NCBI GenBank assembly: GCA_030141605.1
Contig: JAQGDQ010000741.1
Span: 46,814-79,245 of the forward strand
Length of the DNA stretch: 32,432 nt
Reading direction: 5' to 3'
Source of the DNA: Tubiluchus corallicola
Lineage: Eukaryota > Priapulida > Priapulimorpha > Priapulimorphida > Tubiluchidae
Shown here: positions 30,001 through 32,432 of the stretch, in pieces
Numbering within the stretch: position 1 is the first letter of the stretch
Layout of the letters: every line of letters starts with the position of its first letter
Position numbers and translations under genes: made by a program
The notes under the pieces: generated by a model
What the model was told of the DNA's origin: nothing
Seen by the model: the letters and a program-made list of their open reading frames with translations, nothing else
Database searches by the model: none

Positions 30001-32432
30001 AGAGATAGATGTGCTAGCCTCTGAAGTTTGAGTTGTTACAGTTGGAGTCGTGGCATTTGTTGATGGCAGATATTCTTCAGTAGTTGTGAGGTTGGATTCA
30101 AATATTGGTGTGAATGCGAAAGAGGTAGATGTGCTAGCCTCTGTAGTTTGAGTTGCATTTGATGACAATGTGGCACTGACTGTTGTGTTGATTTGAGGAG
30201 TTGGCAAAGTGGAAGCAGGCAGAGAGGACAGTGGTGTTGATGGTAACATTTGAGTTGTTACAGTTGGAGTTGTGGCATTTGTTGCTTGTAGATATTCTTC
30301 AGTAATAGTGAAGTTGGTCTCAAATGTTGGTGTGAATGGTGTAGAGGTAGTTGTGCTAGCCTCTGTAGTTTGACTTGCATTTGATGGCAATGTGGCACTG
30401 ACTGTTGTGTTGATTTGAGAAACTGGCAAAGTGGAAGCAGGATGTGACGTCAGTGGTGTTGATGGTAACGTTTGAGTTGTTACAGTTGGAGTTGTGGCAT
30501 TTGTTGTTTGTAGATACTCTTCAGTAATAGTGAAGTTGGTCTCTAATGTTGGTGTGAATGGTGCAGATGTAATTGTAGTAGCCTCTGTAGTTTGATTTAC
30601 ATTTGATGACAATGTGGCGCTGACTGTTGTGTTGATTTCAGGAACTAGCAAAGTGGAAGCAGGCAGAGAGGACAGTGGTGTTGATGGTAACATTTGAGTT
30701 GTTACAGTTGGAGTCGTGGCATTCGCCGTTTGTAGATACTCTTCAGTAGTTGTGAGGTTAGTCTCTAATGTCGGTGTGAATGGTGCAGAGATAGATGTGC
30801 TAGCCTCTGAAGTTTGAGTTGTTAGTGGTGTGGTTTGTTGTGTTTTTGTGTTGTGGGTGGTTGTTGTTGTTGCATTTGATGACAATGTGGTGCTGACTGT
30901 TGTGTTGATTTGAGAAACTGGCAAAGTGGAAGCAGGATGTGACGTCAGTGGTGTTGATGGTAACGTTTGAGTTGTTACAGTTGGAGTTGTGGCATTTGTT
31001 GTTTGTAGATACTCTTCAGTAATAGTGAAGTTGGTCTCTAATGTTGGTGTTAATGGTGCAGAGGTAATTGTAGTAGCCTCTGTAGTTTGAGTTGCATTTG
31101 ATGACAATGTGCCGCTGACTGTTGTGTTGATTTGAGGAGTTGGCAAAGTGGAAGCAGGATGTGACGTCAGTGGTGTTGATGGTAACGTCTGAGTTGTTAC
31201 AGTTGGAGTTGTGGCATTTGTTGTTTGTAGATATTCTTCAGTAGTTGTGAGGTTGGTCTCTAATGTTGGTGTTATGAATGCAGATGTAATTGTAGTAGCC
31301 TCAGTAGTTTGAGTTGCATTTGATGGCAATGTGGCGCTGACTGTTGTGTTGATTTCAGGAACTGGCAAAGTGGAAGCATGAAGTGATGTCAGTGGTGTTG
31401 ATGGTAATGTTTGAGTTGTTACAGTTGGAGTTGTGGCATTTGTTGTTTGTAGATATTCTTCAGTAGTTGTGAGGTTGGTCTCTAATGTTGGTGTGAATGG
31501 TGCAGAGGTAATTGTAGTAGCCTCTGTAGTTTGAGTTGCATTTGATGGCAATGTGGCGCCGACTGTTGTGTTGATTTCAGGAACTAGCAAAGTGGACGCA
31601 GGCAGTGACATCAGTGGTGTTGATGGTAACGTTTGAGTTGTTACAGTTGGAGTTGTGGCATTTGCTGTTTGTAGATACTCTTCAGTAGTTGTGAGGTTGG
31701 TCTCTAATGTTGGTGTTAATGGTGCAGAGGTAATTGTAATAGCCTCTGTAGTTTGAGTTGCATTTGATGACAATGTGGCACTGACTGTTGTGTTGATTTG
31801 AGGAGTTGGCAAAGTGGAAGCAGGAAGTGATGTCAGTGGTGTTGATGGTAATGTTTGAGTTGTTACAGTTGGAGTCGTAGCATTTGTTGTTTGTAGATAC
31901 TCTTCAGTAGTTGTAATGTTGGATTCAAATGTTGGTGTGAATGGGAAAGAGGTAGATGTGCTAGCCTCTGTAGTTTGAGTTGCATTTGATGACAATGTGG
32001 CACTGACTGTTGTGTTGATTTCAGGAACTGGCAAAGTGGAAGCAGGCAATGACGTCAGTGGTGTTGATGGTAACGTTTGAGTTGTTACAGTTGGAGTAGT
32101 GGCATTTGTTGTTTGAAGATATTCTTCAGTAGTTGTGAGGTTAGTCTCAAATGCTGGTGTAAATGGTGCAGAGGTAATTGCAGTAGCCTCTGTAGTTTGA
32201 GTTGCATTTGATGGCAATGTGGCACTGACTGTTGTGTTGGCCTGAAAATCTGGCAAAGTTGATGCAGGCAAAGATGTCGTTTGTGTTAGTGGTAGCATTT
32301 CAGTTGTCATAACTGGAGCTGTAACATTCGTTGTTTCAAAATATTCCTTAGTAGTTGTAATGTTGGACTCCAGCATTGTTGTGACTGGTACAGATGACAT
32401 TGTGCTAGTTTCCATAGTTTCCGTTGCATTTG
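17917..32432 (-). CDS. Giant mucin-like Thr/Ser/Pro-rich repeat protein, 5' partial
   Basis: One uninterrupted frame of more than 4,830 codons ends at TAG (17919-17917) and is still open at the window edge. The first Met (32415) lies within a repeat unit (preceding codons read NATET), so the real start and any signal peptide are upstream. In reading order there are 74-residue repeats (32,432 to ~26,990), decayed repeats (to ~25,400), a unique Thr/Ser-rich stretch, three ~367-residue units (~24,510-21,200), and a Pro/Thr/Ser-rich tail with five lysine-rich motifs. I see no cysteine, no membrane segment and only a handful of Trp. Dense Thr/Ser/Pro plus many NxT sequons predict a heavily O- and N-glycosylated secreted protein: mucus, tube, egg coat, cuticle or adhesive are all possible. 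Without cysteine it cannot polymerise through disulfides as gel-forming mucins do. No homologous family is recognised. Function is inferred from composition only. No canonical AATAAA appears on its strand in the ~250 bp after the stop. Confidence 0.85.
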   Translation of the reverse strand, partial: NATETMETSTMSSVPVTTMLESNITTTKEYFETTNVTAPVMTTEMLPLTQTTSLPASTLPDFQANTTVSATLPSNATQTTEATAITSAPFTPAFETNLTTTEEYLQTTNATTPTVTTQTLPSTPLTSLPASTLPVPEINTTVSATLSSNATQTTEASTSTSFPFTPTFESNITTTEEYLQTTNATTPTVTTQTLPSTPLTSLPASTLPTPQINTTVSATLSSNATQTTEAITITSAPLTPTLETNLTTTEEYLQTANATTPTVTTQTLPSTPLMSLPASTLLVPEINTTVGATLPSNATQTTEATTITSAPFTPTLETNLTTTEEYLQTTNATTPTVTTQTLPSTPLTSLHASTLPVPEINTTVSATLPSNATQTTEATTITSAFITPTLETNLTTTEEYLQTTNATTPTVTTQTLPSTPLTSHPASTLPTPQINTTVSGTLSSNATQTTEATTITSAPLTPTLETNFTITEEYLQTTNATTPTVTTQTLPSTPLTSHPASTLPVSQINTTVSTTLSSNATTTTTHNTKTQQTTPLTTQTSEASTSISAPFTPTLETNLTTTEEYLQTANATTPTVTTQMLPSTPLSSLPASTLLVPEINTTVSATLSSNVNQTTEATTITSAPFTPTLETNFTITEEYLQTTNATTPTVTTQTLPSTPLTSHPASTLPVSQINTTVSATLPSNASQTTEASTTTSTPFTPTFETNFTITEEYLQATNATTPTVTTQMLPSTPLSSLPASTLPTPQINTTVSATLSSNATQTTEASTSTSFAFTPIFESNLTTTEEYLPSTNATTPTVTTQTSEASTSISAPFTPTLETNLTTTEEYLQTTNPTTSTVITQTLPSTPLTSLPASTLPVPEINTTVSATLSSNATQTTEASTSTSFAFTPIFESNLTTTEEYLPSTNATTPTVTTQTSEASTSISAPFTPTLETNLTTTEEYLQTANATTSTVTTQMLPSTPLSSLPASTLLVPEINTTVSATLPSNANQTTEATTITSAPFTPAFETNLTITEEYLQTTNATTPTVTTQTLPSTPLTSHPASTLPVSQINTTVSDTLPSNATQTTEASTTTSTPFTPTFETNFTITEEYLQTTNATTSTVTTQTSEANTSISAPFTPTLETNLTTTEEYLQTANATTPTVTTQTLPSTPLTSLPASTLPVPEINTTVGTTLSSNATQTTEATTITSAPFTPTLETNLTTTEEYLQTTNATTSTVTTQTLSSTPLTSLPASTLLVPEINTTVSATLSSNATQTTEAITITSAPLTPTLETNLTTTEEYLQTTNATTPTVTTQMLPSTPLSSLPASTLLVPEINTTVSATLPSNATQTTEATTITSATFTPTLETNLTTTEEYLQTANATTPTVTTQMLPSTPLTSLPASTLLVPEINTTVGVTLPSNATQTNEATAITFAPFTPTFVSNLTTTEEYLQTANATTPTVITQTLPSTPLTSLPASTLPVPEINTTVSATLPSNATQTTEATTITFAPFTPTLETNLTTTEEYLPSTNATTPTVTTQTSEASTSISAPFTPTLETNLTTTEEYLQTTNPTTSTVTTQMLPSTPLSSLPASTLLVPEINTTVSATLSTNVNQTTEATTITSAPFTPAFETNLTITEEYLQTTNATTPTVTTQTLPSTPLTLLPASTLPVPQINGTVSATLPSNASQTTEASTTTSTPFTPTFETNFTITEEYLQATNATTPTVTTQMLSSTPLTSLPASTLLVPEINTTVGTTLPSNATQTTEATTITSAPLTPPLETNLTTTEEYLQTTNATTPTVTTQTTEASTSTSFAFTPIFESNITTSEEYLQTTNVTTPIITSQNQTLPSTPMTSLHASTLPVSQILTTVSTTLSSNATQTTGTSTITPAFKPNLTSIEEHRQTTNVTAPIITTKSLPSILTTSLPKHTLPVSQMNLTISTTLESNATQTTGTSTIVTVPVVTAFNVTTTEEYIETTNVTTPVTTTETSASKPMTSQPGSALPVPQINTTVSSTLASNVTQTKETSTALSVPFTSAAEPNLTTPAVPTLPQTQLSTLPASVLPVSQANATHGITAASSATQATETSTITPALVTTAFVATIEENLQTTPNVTRPITASRTLPATPMTSLPSSVLPVSQMNTTVGTPLASSTTQAVEASTIIPELATTAAPSTPTQTFITSWTTNFTQVSQPALTSTSSTSTTSAMSTGTQTTNGSTLKPILVTSAIKSNISTTPAYAENSNITTTAAVTRALVPTTWTSLIALTSPVQEINSTVSSTMVLNVKQTIKGVTSTPVPVTPTSEQNVTTTARYPETTKFETPVAASQTLPSTSLTTSSASTLVTPRLNATVITTRVPNAAEINPIVSTVVSTVVSSTNAATQGVPSQTLYPVASTTLNKLLTTSATQTTKNAYNSSTTTKHVQTENATPPVTTSELASLKMSASTAMTTVSTKISNNFTSNASQPTLSTREMAAPGETVEQNVTATTKHFKPTSATLQSVSSKGPTSSLQTTAVSQTSTQSNELLNATFATKFPNKSTSLPVAQPNITVTKITAATSNFTNAKMTTASLQAGYSTVPAIVTKLTKQVSATQVPSTSAQRVEQQTTKSENITTSTNKQLTSAILELGRTISALTVSPSYAATRPGTTTGSSRTMPLPSTPTEGRSKLQTTILLQPTTTAAAKFNTPIQQTTKLVTPAGPPQTATTTSTKHLTVTTLPKEVFINQTTMTGLQSPLTTTAASKLSTMFEIVTPKTTKLLQSTENPKTTLPVAELISEKVANTAFVEQTELTTLEMPGATDLPQTEAATRPPPATQITPVVQTLKTTNSSPFTNFPSAPTSTSKMVLLPSLKPIRPQQSTITSSSQGTVSTLPTTKTSTKISSSLPVLLTKATELLETKEQTPSSISTSTKTVIPPTTAEITSAMPVGITNTPTSLATTSAKEPIPASALLTSETTLQLPATLTKSVTPVQQQHSTARELQTTSSKKQKLTTISQQQSNSPSGESLATTATVLQPTTLVPTVLPEPAIGFATATSTMSSGATTTAAFKFLTSAQQTTEFVTSIGPSQSAATTATKQPTVTTSPTAKTSKEVPVRQTTMTELLPLLSTSTVVSELSTNLFKTSTPKTTKLSPTTANPKTTPPVVAIVTTNVPSTALVEQTEPTNLEMPSITDLLQTTATTRKLPTTQEVPVVRTLTSTKTSSFTNVPPAATSTSKMVFLPSLKPISPQQSTTNTFLQTTLPNTKALPEISSSLPVGVTKATEILETKEQPPLSISTPTKTVIPPTTPKITSAMPVGITNTPTSLTTTSAKETIPASALLTSETTLQLPATLTKSVTPVQQQHSTARELQTTSSKKQKLTTISQQQSNSPSGESLATTATVLQPTTLVPTVLPEPAIGFATATSTMSSGATTTAAFKFLTSAQQTTEFVTSIGPSQSAATTATKQPTVTTSPTAKTSKEVPVRQTTMTELLPLLSTSTVASELSTNLFKTSTPKTTKLSPTTANPKTTPPVAAIVTTNVPSTALVEQTEPTNLEMPSITDLLQTTATTRKLPTTQVVPVVRTLTSTKTSSFTNVPPAATSTSKMVFLPSLKPISPQQSTTNTFLQSTLPNTKALLPEISSSLPVGVTKATEILETKEQPPLSISTPTKTVITPTTPKITSAMPVGMTNTPTSLATTSAKESVLSSVPLTIETTLQLPVAPMQQQQSTAGGYQITSSRKQTSATVSDLQTNKPTGESLATTATVLQPTTLVPTVSPEPVIGFATATTTMSPMLSASTQQSTVMNETPHTVTAKLSTTSEQAVSLSQLIKSSLVATTVTTRKKQQGLTTEPFRGENLMTEKLQSSIRPTTATSATNQLQHISPKVTTLAATVELQPAMKTVRAKPTLLSTAAFMTSQLQTSPSSTKYTSRETTVSSGAAATSSHITGELQITDFNELSTAGRKLTTATQQPLAATVVKTPVIVSETVSSFKEPLNTALSTSDLRTIPSSTVRAMVEASTKSLVKSSTTPIPLVSKTVDQTAQTSAALSSSTITKLPLITYPLPEVTLTTETPTPPAELPKSSVILRGPDKPKQKEKHLKTYVSKKKVHGTKHTTLETPKSTSISTSSFMQPPPKFSKMSSVAPLEQITPISETTTSTVLELVSPTVPLEMQITTSALPTSASAFEYQAPIGVTPTLSTPSNMQSSVPLTPTLTEPHELVPPVPIITSAPTVSSQLPTTLPKAPLPTMSYPISVTSVPQQPMTTAQATTVESLSVTSEELSLIPETPNMITAQLRPVASASPVETVKLSNLNTKQPKIYSKYYNIKKKVYKENKQNATTPTSMPTGPLQPTENVQPVLTSVEPAEQLNSVQPKPFPTVALGQPYSERKISTLTAPTLLPKTSASTAFSPAPMIQSSTAPSTVATFPSRTVSVPGTTFVITASSGLSPLITGQLNAATLRQPTSPVVRTRPGASLKPPLPTAELTSSPLVTPTPIVSATKLPVSTPAPERGAPLPTQELPVSVSTSEPPQTIDTLLTATSMALTSSKAPTKPENKPKNKIYHFKEYINKKKIYKDMQPNPAAPLLKTTINLMKSSMQTEKPAIAFATAPFAVPATKWSELKTETASKASLPRASIFGKQTFTTYEPPRSSSVIGGLTTTANLPWASPGQLLSTSTTTLTRRTPVSSSKILTAILTSSSSVAPTNSGKDKPKKSRNWFKEYVRKKKVHRIKSEDTVAAAKLQTSSIPTSLEPETSINPLITKIPTPEILPPKQNSLLPQGARINAGFPSQIGPTAQSAVSTLAVVSTTRGTMANPTVSSLPSKLSSSLTVPLVNNPAAVMRAQPNTTPGTSTADATPLIQVKTDAIQTSPPPTAKKKRKKKKHTKEYVEKKKKHRRKNKN
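18419..18507 (-). other. Basic motif copy 4
   Basis: The translation includes KPKKSRNWFKEYVRKKKVH, followed by RIKSED. This copy is closest to the consensus and contains one of the few tryptophans in the protein. Confidence 0.85.
18883..18966 (-). other. Basic motif copy 3
   Basis: The translation includes KPKNKIYHFKEYINKKKIY, in the same 19-residue register as copies 1, 4 and 5. Confidence 0.85.
19606..19680 (-). other. Basic motif copy 2 (divergent)
   Basis: The translation includes QPKIYSKYYNIKKKVYKENK. It keeps PK, the aromatic/Tyr core and KKKVY but is one or two residues shorter than the other copies. Confidence 0.8.
20274..20352 (-). other. Basic motif copy 1 (KPK...KTYVSKKKVH)
   Basis: The translation includes KPKQKEKHLKTYVSKKKVH, a lysine-rich island in otherwise uncharged Thr/Ser/Pro sequence. 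It fits the 19-residue consensus KPKxKxxxFKEYVxKKKVH shared with copies 3-5. Confidence 0.85.
21200..24510 (-). repeat. Three ~367-residue (about 1.1-kb) coding tandem units
   Basis: The anchor TTGCTGATGTTAT occurs at 21561, 22665 and 23766, steps of 1104 and 1101 bp, both multiples of three. The two lower-coordinate units are almost identical at DNA level; the higher-coordinate one is clearly diverged. A partial fourth unit (GESLATTATVLQPTTLVP) follows at about 21,350-21,230. Each unit carries a KKQK or related basic spot and LPSLKPI, TSAMPVGITN and VLQPTTLVP blocks. Confidence 0.92.
25400..26990 (-). repeat. Decayed 74-residue repeats
   Basis: The same unit is still readable through LPVSQxNxT, NATQTTGTST and TTTEEYIETTN, but with many substitutions and small indels that grow toward lower coordinates. 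This is the ageing edge of the tandem array. Confidence 0.8.
26990..32432 (-). repeat. 74-residue (222-bp) coding tandem repeats
   Basis: The typical unit runs NATQTTEASTSTS, FTPTxESN(L/I)TTTEEYLQTT, NATTPTVTTQTLPSTPLTS, LPASTLPxPxINTTVSATL. The step is 222 bp (for example TGATGGCAATGTGGCGC at 31321 and 31543). There are about two dozen unit equivalents, including at least six short units of 40 residues that lack the LPSTPL...NATQ part. Each full unit has four N-glycosylation sequons: NAT, N(L/I)T, NAT and NTT. Homogeneity is high through this block. The array continues past the window edge. Confidence 0.93.

Noticed and set aside
32398-32417. Taking the Met at 32415 as the true start of the giant protein
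   Set aside because: The preceding in-frame codons continue the repeat pattern (NATET) to the window edge, and no signal peptide follows this Met.

Overview
This window looks like nuclear DNA of an animal, most likely a marine invertebrate; the species cannot be named from the sequence. The reasons are AT-rich, gene-poor DNA packed with microsatellites and satellites, several eukaryotic transposon relics (hAT-type terminal repeats, non-LTR retrotransposon 3' ends, a solo LTR), a 5S rRNA pseudogene, and one enormous intronless Thr/Ser/Pro-rich coding region. Nothing points to a bacterial genome.

Layout. Positions 1-17,900 are intergenic. They hold in order: a trinucleotide microsatellite; a ~379-bp hAT-like MITE; a 15-unit 56-bp satellite; a duplicated short element associated with CTGT and GTCC/ATCC microsatellites and two perfect CRE octamers; a tRNA-like Pol III unit; a long AAT tract; a CAA/CAG tract; four tandem copies of a hAT-type end flanked by two copies of a LINE-like 3' tail; a 369-bp solo LTR with a perfect 5-bp target duplication and heat-shock elements; a 5'-truncated LINE whose 3' UTR is a 74-bp minisatellite; a second hAT-like MITE; a 5S rRNA pseudogene; a foldback element in TA-rich DNA; a second 56-bp satellite of about 32 units; and another LINE-like 3' end.

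Positions 17,917-32,432 are one continuous minus-strand reading frame of more than 4,830 codons, still open at the window edge. It encodes a giant mucin-like protein. It starts inside the window with about two dozen 74-residue repeats carrying about four N-glycosylation sequons each, continues through decayed repeats and three ~367-residue units, and ends in a Pro/Thr/Ser-rich region punctuated by five copies of a lysine-rich motif, the last at the C-terminus. No cysteine or membrane segment is visible. The signal peptide, promoter and true start lie outside the window.

The most notable items are this protein's repeated basic motif joined to a heavily glycosylatable, cysteine-free repeat body, and the heat-shock-element-bearing solo LTR. 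No multi-gene system is visible: the mucin-like gene is the only convincing protein-coding gene here.
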